From Streptomyces ardesiacus (GTDB lineage: Bacteria > Actinomycetota > Actinomycetes > Streptomycetales > Streptomycetaceae), in the NCBI RefSeq assembly GCF_003112575.1, contig NZ_BEWC01000001.1, positions 496,001 through 560,000 on the forward strand: a DNA stretch of 64,000 nt, in the 5' to 3' direction. Position numbers and translations under genes: made by a program. This document shows positions 7,088 through 16,939 of the stretch, piece by piece. Position 1 is the stretch's first letter. The number at the start of each line of letters is the position of its first letter. The notes under the pieces are model-generated. The model saw nothing but the letters and a program-made list of their open reading frames with translations. It had not been told where the DNA came from and did not search any database.

Positions 7088-9754
7088 ATGACGGAGGTAC
7101 GGCGGACGGGCGCCGTCCCGGCCTCCCTCTGGGAGCGCGACGAGGAGGTCGCCACCATCACGCGCGCGGTCGACATCCTGTGCGCGGACCGCTCGTCCCC
7201 CGGCACCCTGCTGGAGGCCCGCGGCGAGGCCGGGGTGGGCAAGACGGCACTGCTCGCCGAGACCCGACGCATCGCCGAGGCCCGGGGCTGCACCGTCTGG
7301 TCGGCCCGCGGCGGCGAGACCCTCAGGTCCGTCCCCTTCAACGTGGTGCGCCAACTCCTCCAGCCCGCCCTGGTGTCCATGCTCCCCGAGGAGGCCCGCG
7401 ACTACCTCGGCGACTGGTACGACATCGCCGGTCCCGCCCTCGGCATCGCGGACCCCGGCGAGCGGCAGGCCGACCCGCAGAACGTGTGCGACGGCCTGGT
7501 CGCCGCCGTCCGCCGGCTCGCCCGCCGGGAGTGGCCGCTGGTGCTGATGATCGACGACGCCCACTGGGCCGACCAGGAGACCCTGCGCTGGCTCGCCGCG
7601 CTCGCCGAACGGCTCGACGAGACCTCCGTCCTGGTCGTCATCGCCCGCCGCCCCGGCGACGTCAGCGGCGACAGCGCCCGCCACCTGGAGGCGGCCAGCG
7701 CCATGGGCCGTCCCCTCGCCCCGCTGAACGCCCTCACCCCGGACGCGACGGCCGGACTCACCCGCGCCACGCTCGGCCCGCACGCCGACGCCGCGTTCTG
7801 CCGCGAGGTGTGGGCCGTCACCGGCGGCAACCCCTACGAGACCGTCGAACTCCTCGCCAAGGTCCAGGACAGCGAACTCCAGCCCGTCGAGGCGGAGGCC
7901 GCCGAACTGCGGTCCCTGAACCGCTCCGCCCGCGGCAGCGGCCTCGTCGCCCGCCTGGAGCAACTCGGCGTCGACGCCACCCGGTTCGCCTGGGCGGCGG
8001 CCATCCTCGGCGGCGGCATCACCGTCGACATGGTCGCCACCCTCGACCGCGCCGACGCCGCCCGCTGCGCCGAACTGCTCCGGGGCGCCCGGATCCTGTC
8101 CGTGCCCGACACCGCCGGGCAACCGGGCGCGGACGAGCTGGAGTTCGTCCACCCGCTGATCGCCACCGCCGTCTACAACTCCATCCCCGGCGCCCTGCGC
8201 ACCGCGATGCACGGCATAGCGGCCCAACTGGTCACCGACTCCGGACTCGGCGCCGCGGCGGCCTCCCGCCACCTGCTCAAGGTGTACCCCGACGACGATC
8301 AGGAGGTCGTCGCCCAGTTGCGCGAGGCCGCCCGCGAACACCTCGCCGTCGGAGCCCCCGACGCCGCCCGCCGCTGCCTCGAACGGGCGCTGCAGGAACC
8401 GCCGTTGCCCGAATCCCACGCCCTCGTGCTGTTCGAGCTGGGCTGCGCCACTCTCCTCACCGCGCCCTCCACCACCATCGGCCACCTGCGCACCGCGCTC
8501 GCCATGCCCGGGCTGGACGGCGAGCAGCGCGTGGACGCCGTCTTCCGGCTGTCACAGGCCCTGCTCCACAACGACCAGTTGGAGGAGGCCGTCCGCACCG
8601 TCGGGGCGGAGGCCGCCCGCACTCCCGACCCCTCCGCGCGACTGCGGCTCCAGGCCGCCCAGTACATGTGGGAGGGCATCCATGCGGGCGAGACCTCCTC
8701 GCCCCGCCGCTCCGCCCGCCTGGCCGAACTCGCCGCCACCTGCACCGGCCGGGACAACGCCGAGCGGGCCCTGCTCATCCTGCGCGGCTTCGACGCCATG
8801 ACCCACGGCGAGAGCGCCGAAGAGGTCGTCGAACTGTGCGACCGCGCCCTCGTCAACGGCCGCCTCGCCCCCGGACTCGGCTGGACCGACACCGAATGGG
8901 GCCTGGAACTGCCCATGATGCTGGCCAGTTCCTACGCCTACGCCGACCGCCTCGACCGCGCCGAGGCCCTGTTCACCGAGGCCCTGCGCTCCTACGAGAG
9001 CGCCGGCTGGAGCGGCGGGCACCTCGCCCTCGCCCATGCCTACGTCGGCCTCGGCCACCGCAGGAGGGGCCGCCTCAGGGACGCCGAGCAGTCCCTGCGC
9101 GCCTCCCTGCGCATCGCCGAACGCGTGGGCCGCGGCCTGCCGTTGTACTGGTCGGCCACCTGCAACCTGGTCGACACCCTGCTCGCCCGCGGCCACGTCG
9201 AGGAGGCCCGCACCGTCGCCGACCAGTACGGCTTCGCGCCGCCGTACCCGTCGACGATCGTGCTGCCCGACCCCCGCACCGTGCGCGGGCGCCTGCTGCT
9301 CGCCACCGGCCGCACCAAGGAGGGCGTCAACGAACTGGAGGCCGCCGAGAAGGCGGCGGCGGCACGCGGCCGGCACAACCCGGTGGTGGTCCCCTGGGCG
9401 ACCGAACTGGCCCGGGCGCTGGCCGCCGAGGACCCCGCCCGCGCCGCCCGGCTGGCCACCGACGCCCGCCGTCAGGCCGAGCGCTTCGGCACGGACACCG
9501 CCATAGGAGAGGCCCTGCGCTGCGCCGCCGCGCTGGGGACCGGACAGCGCGCGGTCCGGCTCGCCGCCCAGGCCGTCACCTACCTGGAGGCCTCGCCCTG
9601 CCAGTACGAGCACGCCGCCGCCCGCGTGGAGTACGGCATCGCGGCCCGCTCGGCGGCCGAGCTGAACCGGGGCATGGCCCTGGCCGACTCGTGCGGCGCC
9701 GACGGGCTCGTGGCCCGCGCCCGCGAGGCCCTGGCGGTCGTGCGGGCGGGCTGA
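7088..9754 (+). CDS. LAL-type STAND ATPase lacking a C-terminal LuxR DNA-binding domain
   Basis: An 888-aa protein with the architecture of LAL (large ATP-binding LuxR) regulators. Walker A GEAGVGKT is at 46-53, Walker B PLVLMIDDAHWAD at 150-162, followed by a winged-helix-like segment and a long tetratricopeptide-like helical region from about 400 to 880. LAL proteins normally end with a LuxR helix-turn-helix of about 60 residues; here the protein stops at EALAVVRAG with no such domain, and there is no frameshifted remnant in the 27 nt before pcaL ends. GGGGAGG at 7074-7080 supports the start. It may act through a partner or simply lack a DNA-binding role. Confidence 0.85.
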   Translation: MTEVRRTGAVPASLWERDEEVATITRAVDILCADRSSPGTLLEARGEAGVGKTALLAETRRIAEARGCTVWSARGGETLRSVPFNVVRQLLQPALVSMLPEEARDYLGDWYDIAGPALGIADPGERQADPQNVCDGLVAAVRRLARREWPLVLMIDDAHWADQETLRWLAALAERLDETSVLVVIARRPGDVSGDSARHLEAASAMGRPLAPLNALTPDATAGLTRATLGPHADAAFCREVWAVTGGNPYETVELLAKVQDSELQPVEAEAAELRSLNRSARGSGLVARLEQLGVDATRFAWAAAILGGGITVDMVATLDRADAARCAELLRGARILSVPDTAGQPGADELEFVHPLIATAVYNSIPGALRTAMHGIAAQLVTDSGLGAAAASRHLLKVYPDDDQEVVAQLREAAREHLAVGAPDAARRCLERALQEPPLPESHALVLFELGCATLLTAPSTTIGHLRTALAMPGLDGEQRVDAVFRLSQALLHNDQLEEAVRTVGAEAARTPDPSARLRLQAAQYMWEGIHAGETSSPRRSARLAELAATCTGRDNAERALLILRGFDAMTHGESAEEVVELCDRALVNGRLAPGLGWTDTEWGLELPMMLASSYAYADRLDRAEALFTEALRSYESAGWSGGHLALAHAYVGLGHRRRGRLRDAEQSLRASLRIAERVGRGLPLYWSATCNLVDTLLARGHVEEARTVADQYGFAPPYPSTIVLPDPRTVRGRLLLATGRTKEGVNELEAAEKAAAARGRHNPVVVPWATELARALAAEDPARAARLATDARRQAERFGTDTAIGEALRCAAALGTGQRAVRLAAQAVTYLEASPCQYEHAAARVEYGIAARSAAELNRGMALADSCGADGLVARAREALAVVRAG

Positions 9755-9781
9755 GGCGCCGTCAGGACCCGCCGTGGCACG

Positions 9782-10909
9782 TCACCCGGCGGCGCCGTCC
9801 GTCTCCTCGGCCAGCACCCGCTGGGCCGTCGCGAACGCCGAGTTCGCGGCCGGCACCCCGCAGTACACCGCCGTCTGGAGCAGCACGGCGCCGATCTCGT
9901 CCGCCGACAGCCCGTTGCGCCGGGCCGCCCGCACATGCATGGCCAGTTCCTCGTAGTGCCCGTGCGCGACCAGCGCCGTCAGCGTGACCATGCTGCGCTC
10001 GCGCCGCGACAGCGTCTCGTCGGTCCAGATCTCGCCCCACGCGTAGCGCGAGATGAAGTCCTGGAAGCGGGCGGTGAACGGCGTCTGCCGCTCCTGCGCC
10101 CGGTCCACGTGCGCGTCGCCCAGCACCTCGCGCCGCACCGCCATGCCCCGCCCGGCGTCGCCGTCGAAGTGGGCCCGCAGCGCCGTCAGCACCGCCTGCG
10201 GCCGCTCGGCCGGCGCCAGGTGCGACGCCCCCGGGATCTCGGTCAGCGTCGCGCCCGGCACCGCGTCGGCCAGCTCCCGCAGGTGCGCGGGCGGCGTGGC
10301 CGGGTCCTCGCGCCCGGCGATCAGCAGCGTCGGCACGGAGATCTCCCCGACCCGGTCCCGCAGGTCGAAGGCGGCCAGCGCGTCGCAGCAGGCGGCGTAC
10401 GCGGCCGGGACGGCCTCCCGGTGGTCCCGGACCAGCCGCGGCACGGTGAACCCGGGGGTGAACCACCGCGCGTCCGCGCTCCTGGCGAGCCGCGCCAGCC
10501 CCTCCTCGCGCACCTGCGCCGCCCGCTCCCGCCACGCCTTCGCGCCGTCGAAGTGCGCCGAGGAGCAGACGACCGCCAGCGACGACACGCGCTCGGGGTG
10601 GTGCACGGCCAGGTGCAGGCCCACCGCGCCGCCCAGGGACACCCCGGCGTGGGCGAACCGCTCCACGCCGAGCGAGTCGGCGAGCGCCAGCACCAGATCG
10701 GCCAGGTCCCCGACGGTGGCGCCGGGGCCGATCAGGTCCGCCCGCGAACCCCCGTGTCCCGGCAGGTCCCAGCGGATCACCCGGTGTCCGGCGGACAGCT
10801 CGGGCGCCACCGCGTCCCACAGCGCGTACGAGGTGCCCAGCGAGGGCCCGAGGAGCAGCGGGGGAGCGGAGGCGGGGCCTTCGGACAGGTGGTTGAGCAG
10901 GGTCGTCAA
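9782..10909 (-). CDS. pcaL: PcaL: fused 3-oxoadipate enol-lactonase and 4-carboxymuconolactone decarboxylase
   Basis: A 375-aa bifunctional enzyme. Residues 1 to about 250 are an alpha/beta hydrolase with nucleophile elbow GVSLGG (Ser91), corresponding to PcaD. From about 255 to the end is a carboxymuconolactone decarboxylase domain, with VTLTALVAHGHYEELAMHV and AVYCGVPAANSAF, corresponding to PcaC. Together they convert 4-carboxymuconolactone to 3-oxoadipate, the last steps before CoA activation. The PcaD-PcaC fusion is known from Streptomyces and Rhodococcus. The start is a TTG overlapping the pcaB stop (TTGA), so translation is coupled. It is the last gene of the operon. Confidence 0.93.
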   Translation of the reverse strand: MTTLLNHLSEGPASAPPLLLGPSLGTSYALWDAVAPELSAGHRVIRWDLPGHGGSRADLIGPGATVGDLADLVLALADSLGVERFAHAGVSLGGAVGLHLAVHHPERVSSLAVVCSSAHFDGAKAWRERAAQVREEGLARLARSADARWFTPGFTVPRLVRDHREAVPAAYAACCDALAAFDLRDRVGEISVPTLLIAGREDPATPPAHLRELADAVPGATLTEIPGASHLAPAERPQAVLTALRAHFDGDAGRGMAVRREVLGDAHVDRAQERQTPFTARFQDFISRYAWGEIWTDETLSRRERSMVTLTALVAHGHYEELAMHVRAARRNGLSADEIGAVLLQTAVYCGVPAANSAFATAQRVLAEETDGAAG

Positions 10910-12252
10910 CGTCGCTCCAGAGCACGGTCGGTGAGGGTGGCAGCGGCACCCGTGTAGCGGGCGGGGTCGGTGAGGGCGGCCAGGTCGAGGTCCCGCAACT
11001 CCGGTACTTCGGCGAGCAGTTCGCCCAGGTCGCGGTCCTCGGCGTAGGTGCGCGCGGCCAGTTCGGTGAGCAGTTCCTTGGCGCGGGCCCGCCCGAGCAC
11101 CGGCGCCAGTCGGGCCGAGAGCCGCTCCGACACGATCAGCCCGTGGGTGAGACCGAGGTGCGCGCGCATCACGTCCGGGCGCACCCGCAGCCCCTCGGCC
11201 AGCTCCGCGGCGTCGCGGGCGGCACCGCCGGCCAGGCGCAGCAGGTCCCGCAGCGGCTCCCACTCGGCGTGCCAGGCCCCGGCCGGCCGCTCGTCCTCCG
11301 CGGCCAGCGAGCCGTACAGCGTGGCCGCGAGCTGCGGGGCGCGCCGGGCGGCCGCCGCGATCAGCGTGGACCGCACCGGGTTGGCCTTGTGCGGCATCGC
11401 CGACGAGCCGCCGCCGCTGCCCTCGGCGACCTCGCCGATCTCGGTGCGGGACAGGGTGAGCACGTCCACGGCGATCTTCCCGAGCGCCCCCGCGGCGAGG
11501 GCGAGGGCGCCGGCCAGGTCGGCGACCGGAGTGCGCAGCGTGTGCCAGGGCAACAGCGGTGCCACCAGGCCCAGTTCACGGGCGTACGCCGCCGGGAGTC
11601 CGACCGGGTCGGCGGCGCCGTACGCGCCGAAGGCCGCCAGGGTGCCCGCCGCACCGCCAAGTTGGACGGGAAGCGTGGCACGCACCGCCGTGATCCGGTC
11701 CCGCGCGTCCAGCACCAGCGAACGCCAGCCCGCCGCCTTCAGCCCGAAGGCCGTCGGCACGGCGTGCTGGGTGAGGGTCCGGCCCGGCATCGGCGTGTCC
11801 CGGTGCTCGGCGGCCAGCCGGGCCAGGGCCCGTTCCGTACGGGCGAGGTCGGGCAGCAGCAGGTCCAGGGTGCGGGCGGCGACCAGCATCGCGGCCGTGT
11901 CCAGGATGTCCTGGCTGGTCGCGCCCCGGTGCACGTACGGCCCGTAGGGCTCGCCGACCGCCTCGGTCAGGTCGGCCACCAGGGGGATGACCGGGTTCCC
12001 GCCGCCCCGGGCCCGCTCGGCCAGGGACTGCGCGTCGAAGGCGGCCGGGTCGGCGGCGGCCGCGCTCACCGCGTCCGCCGCCTCGGCGGGGGCGAGCCCC
12101 AGCGCGGCCTGGGCACGGGTCAGCGCCGCCTCGGCGTCGAGCAGGGCCCGCAGGTACGCGCGCTCGCCGGTCGCGGACGCGGCCGGCGAGCCAGCCCACC
12201 CGGGGGCGAGCAGGCTCGCGCCGGTGTCGGCGGGGTCGGCAGGTGATGTCAC
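10906..12252 (-). CDS. pcaB: 3-carboxy-cis,cis-muconate cycloisomerase
   Basis: A 448-aa member of the fumarase/aspartase superfamily with the signature GSSAMPHKANPV near residue 280 and the earlier GATSQDILDTA motif. It lactonises 3-carboxy-cis,cis-muconate made by PcaGH. Its GTG start overlaps the pcaG stop by four bases (GTGA), and its own stop overlaps the pcaL TTG start, placing it in the middle of a translationally coupled chain. Length and motifs match bacterial PcaB. The long alanine-rich N-terminus is normal for streptomycete versions. Confidence 0.93.
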   Translation of the reverse strand: MTSPADPADTGASLLAPGWAGSPAASATGERAYLRALLDAEAALTRAQAALGLAPAEAADAVSAAAADPAAFDAQSLAERARGGGNPVIPLVADLTEAVGEPYGPYVHRGATSQDILDTAAMLVAARTLDLLLPDLARTERALARLAAEHRDTPMPGRTLTQHAVPTAFGLKAAGWRSLVLDARDRITAVRATLPVQLGGAAGTLAAFGAYGAADPVGLPAAYARELGLVAPLLPWHTLRTPVADLAGALALAAGALGKIAVDVLTLSRTEIGEVAEGSGGGSSAMPHKANPVRSTLIAAAARRAPQLAATLYGSLAAEDERPAGAWHAEWEPLRDLLRLAGGAARDAAELAEGLRVRPDVMRAHLGLTHGLIVSERLSARLAPVLGRARAKELLTELAARTYAEDRDLGELLAEVPELRDLDLAALTDPARYTGAAATLTDRALERR

Positions 12253-12854
12253 TGGAACTCCAGGAAGACCGTCTCGCCCTCGCCCTGAAGGCGGATGTCG
12301 AAACGGTACGTCCCGTGGCCCTCGTCCGCCGCGATCAGCGTGTCGCGGCGCCCGGCCGGCACCCGGGCCAGCAGCGGGTCGGCGGCGAGCGCCGCCTCGT
12401 CGCCCGGCAGATAGATCCGGGTGAACAGGTGCACGAGCAGCCCGCGCGCGAACACGCACACGCTCAGGTACGGGGCGCTTCGCCCGCGCGCCCCCGGCCG
12501 CAGTGTCCGCGCGTACCAGTGGCCGTTCGCATCGGTCTGGATGCGCCCGAAGCCGGTGAACTCCACGCCGTTGCGGCCCAGGAAGTCCCCGGAGGCCGGG
12601 TCGCGCCGCATCGAGCCGTCGGCGGTCGGCACCCGGCCCTCGGTGTCCGGGCCCCACAGTTCCACCAGGGCGTCCGGCAGCGGGTTGCCCTCGCCGTCGT
12701 GGACGTACCCGTGCACGGTGACCGTGTCCGGGTGCCCGGCGGGCGCGATGTCCTCGCCGCCGCGGAAGGGCAGCGCGTACCCGTAGAAGGGGCCGACGGT
12801 GTGCGACGGGGTGGGCAGCACCTGCTCCGGGCCGCTGGTGTCGATCTTCGTCAT
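12249..12854 (-). CDS. pcaG: Protocatechuate 3,4-dioxygenase alpha subunit
   Basis: A 201-aa intradiol dioxygenase subunit. It opens with TPSHTVGPFYGYALPF, typical of PcaG, and contains VELWGPDTEGR and SVCVFARGLLVHLFTRIYLP in the barrel core. PcaG lacks the iron ligands and forms a heterodimer with PcaH. The complex inserts O2 into protocatechuate to give 3-carboxy-cis,cis-muconate. It lies six bases downstream of pcaH and overlaps pcaB. Confidence 0.94.
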   Translation of the reverse strand: MTKIDTSGPEQVLPTPSHTVGPFYGYALPFRGGEDIAPAGHPDTVTVHGYVHDGEGNPLPDALVELWGPDTEGRVPTADGSMRRDPASGDFLGRNGVEFTGFGRIQTDANGHWYARTLRPGARGRSAPYLSVCVFARGLLVHLFTRIYLPGDEAALAADPLLARVPAGRRDTLIAADEGHGTYRFDIRLQGEGETVFLEFQ

Positions 12855-12860
12855 GGCGGG

Positions 12861-13634
12861 TCAGCGTCCTTCTTCGATCCAGGTGGCGTTCGGGCCGTCG
12901 AGCACGATGTCCCAGTGGTAGCCGAGCGAGAACTCCGGCACGGACAGGCTGTGGTCGTACGTCGCGATCAGCCGCCGGCGCGCCGCGTCGTCCGTCACCG
13001 ACTGCAGGATCGGGTCGTACGGGAACAGCGGGTCGTTCGGGAAGTACATCTGGGTGACCAGGCGCTGCGTGAACGCCGAGCCGAACACGGAGAAGTGGAT
13101 GTGCGCCGGACGCCAGGCGTTGACGTGGTTGCGCCACGGGTAGGGGCCGGGCTGCACGGTGGTGAAGCGGTAGAAGCCGTCGTCGTCGGCGAGGGTGCGG
13201 CCCACGCCGGTGAAGTTGGGGTCCAGCGGCGCGTCGTGCTGCTCGCGCTGGTGCGCGTACCGCCCGGCCGAGTTGGCCTGCCAGATCTCCACGAGCTGCC
13301 CGCGCACGGGCCGGCCGTTCCGGTCGAGGAGGCGCCCGGAGACGGTGATGCGCTCGCCGACCGGCTCCCCGGTGTGCTGCCGGGTCAGGTCGTTGTCGAT
13401 CCCGGTGATGTCCCGCTCCCCGAAGGCGGGGGAGGACAGCTCCACCAGCTCCGGGTCCTGGGTGACGTCGATGGCGATCGGCGGCTGCTTCGGGTGGCGC
13501 AGCACCGAGGAGCGGTACGGGGCGTAGTCGCGGCGCGGGTGGTGCTCGACGGGGCCGCCGTCGGCGACCCGCTTCTGGTAGGCGGCGTGCTCGGCCGCGA
13601 TCTCCGCGTCGATGTCGTGCTGGGTGAGAGTCAT
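12861..13634 (-). CDS. pcaH: Protocatechuate 3,4-dioxygenase beta subunit (iron-binding)
   Basis: A 257-aa intradiol dioxygenase. VEIWQANSAGRY and PYPWRNHVNAWRPAHIHFSV carry tyrosine and histidine iron ligands, and TQMYFPND follows in the expected place. The ATG at 13634 is chosen over an upstream in-frame start (13709), which lies inside pcaF. It catalyses ortho ring cleavage of protocatechuate with PcaG. It lies 16 bases after pcaF and 6 bases before pcaG in the seven-gene operon. Confidence 0.94.
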   Translation of the reverse strand: MTLTQHDIDAEIAAEHAAYQKRVADGGPVEHHPRRDYAPYRSSVLRHPKQPPIAIDVTQDPELVELSSPAFGERDITGIDNDLTRQHTGEPVGERITVSGRLLDRNGRPVRGQLVEIWQANSAGRYAHQREQHDAPLDPNFTGVGRTLADDDGFYRFTTVQPGPYPWRNHVNAWRPAHIHFSVFGSAFTQRLVTQMYFPNDPLFPYDPILQSVTDDAARRRLIATYDHSLSVPEFSLGYHWDIVLDGPNATWIEEGR

Positions 13635-13650
13635 GGGATTCCCTGGGTGA

Positions 13651-14849
13651 CTAGCGGTCGAGGACCAGGGCGAGACCCTGGCCGACGCCGATGCAGAGGG
13701 TGGCGACACCGGTGCCGCTCCCCTTGCGGGCCAACTGGTGGGCGACGGTGCCGGCGAGGCGCGCGCCGGAGGCGCCCAGGGGGTGGCCGAGGGCGATGGC
13801 GCCGCCCTGCGGATTGAGGACCGCCGGGTCGAACTCGGGCCACTCGGCGACGCAGCCGAGCACCTGGGCGGCGAAGGCCTCGTTGAGTTCGAGCACGTCC
13901 AGGTCGGCGAAGGTCCGGCCGGCCCTGGCGAGCGCGCGGTTCACGGCCTCGACCGGGGCGAGCCCGAAGTACTGCGGGTCGGTGGCCGAGACCCCGGTGG
14001 CCGAGACCCGGGCGAGCGGCTCGCGTCCCGTGGCCCGCAGGCCCTCCTCGTCGACCAGGAGCAGCGCGGCGGCACCGTCGTTGAGGGGAGAGGCGTTCCC
14101 GGCGGTCACCGTGCCGTCGGTCTTCCGGAAGGACGGCCTCAGCTTCGCCATCGCCTCCAGCGACGCGTCCGGGCGTACGCACTCGTCGGCGGCGAGGTCC
14201 ACCGGGTCGCCCTTGCGGCGCGGCACCGGCACGGGTGCCAGTTCGGCGTCGAAGAGGCCGTCGGCCCGGGCGCGGGCGGCCTTGCGGTGGGAGGCGAGGG
14301 CGTACTCGTCCTGCTGCTCGCGGGAGATCCGGTGCTTGTCCGCGATCAGCTCCGCCGACTCGCCGAGCGGGATCGTCCACTGCGGGTCCATCGCCGGGTT
14401 GACCATGCGCCAGCCCAGGGTGGTCGAGTACATCTCGGTGTGGCCGGCGGGGAAGGGCCGGTCCGGCTTGGGCAGCACGTACGGCGCCCGGGTCATCGAC
14501 TCCACGCCGCCCGCGAGCGCGACCGAGGCGTCGCCGACCGCGATCGCACGGGCCGCCTGGATCACCGCTTCGAGGCCGGAGGCGCACAGCCGGTTCACGG
14601 TGACGCCGGGGACGGTGGTGGGCAGGCCGGCCAGGAGGGCGGCCATGCGGGCGACGTTGCGGTTCTCCTCACCGGCGCCGTTGGCGTTGCCGAAGTACAC
14701 GTCGTCGATCCGGGCGGGGTCCAGGCCGGGTGTGCGGCCGAGGAGTTCACGGATCGCGTGCGCGGCCAGGTCGTCCGGGCGTACGCCGGCCAGGCCTCCG
14801 CCGTACTTGCCGAACGGGGTGCGCACCGCGTCGACGATGTAGACGTCCT

Positions 14850-14853
<4 letters not shown>
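13651..14853 (-). CDS. pcaF: 3-oxoadipyl-CoA thiolase
   Basis: A 400-aa thiolase with the active-site cysteine in [10 protein letters not shown] (near residue 90), [10 protein letters not shown], the catalytic [10 protein letters not shown] and the C-terminal LCIGVGQG cysteine motif. It splits 3-oxoadipyl-CoA to succinyl-CoA and acetyl-CoA. The operon context makes PcaF more likely than a general acetyl-CoA acetyltransferase. The GTG start overlaps the pcaJ stop as GTGA. Confidence 0.93.
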
Positions 14854-15493
<640 letters not shown>

Positions 15494-15494
<1 letters not shown>

Positions 15495-16249
15495 CAGGAA
15501 GTCACCGTCCGCTTCTCTATCTTCTTGTCGCCGGCCTGCTCCGGGGTGAGGGCCACGACCCGCTGGACGAAGATGCCCGGCAGATGCACGGCGTCCGGGT
15601 CGATCCCGCCGGGCTCGACCAGCTCCTCCACCTCGGCGATCGTCACCCGTCCGGCCATCGCGGCCAGCGGGTTGAAGTTGCGGGACGACTTCGCGAAGAC
15701 CAGGTTGCCGTGCCGGTCGCCCTTGGCCGCGCGGACCAGCGCGAAGTCCGTGCGGATGCCGCGCTCCAGCACGTACTCCGTCCCGTCGAACTCGCGGACC
15801 TCCTTCGGCGGCGAGGCCAGCGCGACCCCGCCCGACCCGTCGTAGCGCCACGGCAGTCCGCCGTCGGCGACCTGGGTGCCGACCCCGGCGGGGGTGTAGA
15901 AGGCGGGGATGCCCGCGCCGCCGGCCCGCAGCCGCTCGGCCAGGGTGCCCTGGGGGATCATCTCCACCTCCAGCTCCCCGCCGAGGTACTGGCGCGCGAA
16001 CTCCTTGTTGGCGCCGATGTAGGACCCGGTCACGCGGGCGATGCGCCCGGCGGCCAGCAGGACGGCCAGCCCGGAGTCCATCGCCCCGCAGTTGTTGGAG
16101 ACCACCGACAGCCCGCCGGTCCCGCGCTCGTACAGCGCCTGGATCAGCACGTTCGGCACACCGCTCAGCCCGAAACCGCCCACCGCGAGCGACGCGCCGT
16201 CGGGCACGTCGGCCACCGCCTCACCGGCCGTGGCCACCACCTTGTCCAT
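15494..16249 (-). CDS. pcaI: 3-oxoadipate CoA-transferase, alpha subunit
   Basis: A 251-aa class I CoA-transferase subunit with [16 protein letters not shown] and the [10 protein letters not shown] region near the N-terminus and a [13 protein letters not shown] motif in the middle. It is the first gene of the pca operon, so its promoter lies in 16250-16459, shared with divergent pcaV and containing candidate PcaV sites. It acts with PcaJ. Confidence 0.93.
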
Positions 16250-16291
16250 CCGAGAAGCCCCATCTCTTCCGCGCGCCCCGGGAACAGATAG

Positions 16292-16303
16292 TCAGGGCAC
16301 TGA
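16292..16303. promoter_or_regulatory. Candidate PcaV operator near the pcaI promoter
   Basis: TCAG-GGCA-CTGA is a 12-nt inverted repeat about 43 nt upstream of pcaI. It shares the core GTCAG-N-GC with the second site at 16418-16436. MarR regulators such as PcaV bind short palindromes in the divergent promoter region. The assignment is inferred. Confidence 0.5.
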
Positions 16304-16417
16304 GCATTTCAGCGAGGTTTCCCACACGCTGCCATCGGACGGCTGGGGCGTCAAGACCCATAAAAACGCGAGGTAGATCGGGTGAGGCGTCGACGGATGA
16401 CCGTCGCCCGGTCCCTG

Positions 16418-16436
16418 TATCGTCAGTGCGCCGATA
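16418..16436. promoter_or_regulatory. Candidate PcaV operator near the pcaV promoter
   Basis: TATCG and CGATA arms (16418-16422 and 16432-16436) flank a 9-nt core with GTCAGTGC, similar to GTCAGGGC in the site at 16292. It lies 24-42 nt upstream of the pcaV ATG, where binding could block pcaV transcription. The rest of 16250-16459 has no other clear repeat. Confidence 0.5.
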
Positions 16437-16459
16437 AAAGTGACCACGGGAGTGTGCGC

Positions 16460-16924
16460 ATGGCAGCGGTCGATCTGACCACCCACCCCGGCCATCTGGC
16501 CAGGCGGCTGCAGCAGGCCCACTACCTGCTGTGGAACACGATCGTCTCCGAGGAGACCACCTCGCCGCAGTACGCCGTCCTCAACGCCCTGGTCGCCGAG
16601 CCGGGGCTCGACCAGCGCACCGTGGGGGAGCGGGTGGGCCTGGACCGGTCCACCATCGCGGAGGTGGTCAGCCGGCTCGGCCGCCGCGGGCTGCTCGACA
16701 AGGTGCGCGACCCGCAGGACGGCCGCCGCTCCCTGCTCCGGCTCACGGACGAGGGCCTGCGGGTCCACCGCAGGCTGGGTGTGCGCGTGGCCCGGATGAA
16801 CCAGGTCTTCCTCGCCCCGCTCGCCGCCGACGAGCAGGCGGTCTTCATCGGCCTGATGCGCCGGGTCGCGGACGCCGCGGAAGGGCTCCGCAACCCGGCC
16901 GAGCCGGCGACGGCGACCGGCTGA
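16460..16924 (+). CDS. pcaV: PcaV, MarR-family repressor of the protocatechuate operon
   Basis: A 154-aa MarR-type winged-helix regulator: QYAVLNALVAEPGLDQRTVGERVGL precedes DRSTIAEVVSRLGRRGLLDK (recognition helix), then DPQDGRRSLLRLT (wing). Arg15 and His21 are in the positions I recall as protocatechuate contacts in S. coelicolor PcaV. The ATG at 16460 has GGGAG at 16448-16452. It is divergent from the seven-gene pca operon. The known role of PcaV is repression of pca genes relieved by protocatechuate; applying it here is by homology and context. Confidence 0.93.
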   Translation: MAAVDLTTHPGHLARRLQQAHYLLWNTIVSEETTSPQYAVLNALVAEPGLDQRTVGERVGLDRSTIAEVVSRLGRRGLLDKVRDPQDGRRSLLRLTDEGLRVHRRLGVRVARMNQVFLAPLAADEQAVFIGLMRRVADAAEGLRNPAEPATATG

Positions 16925-16939
16925 GCGGGGGCTCGCGGA

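Noticed and set aside
7180..9987. A 935-codon plus-strand frame overlapping the LAL-type ATPase
   Set aside because: Arg/Pro/His-rich shifted frame; the 7088-9754 frame has clear Walker motifs.
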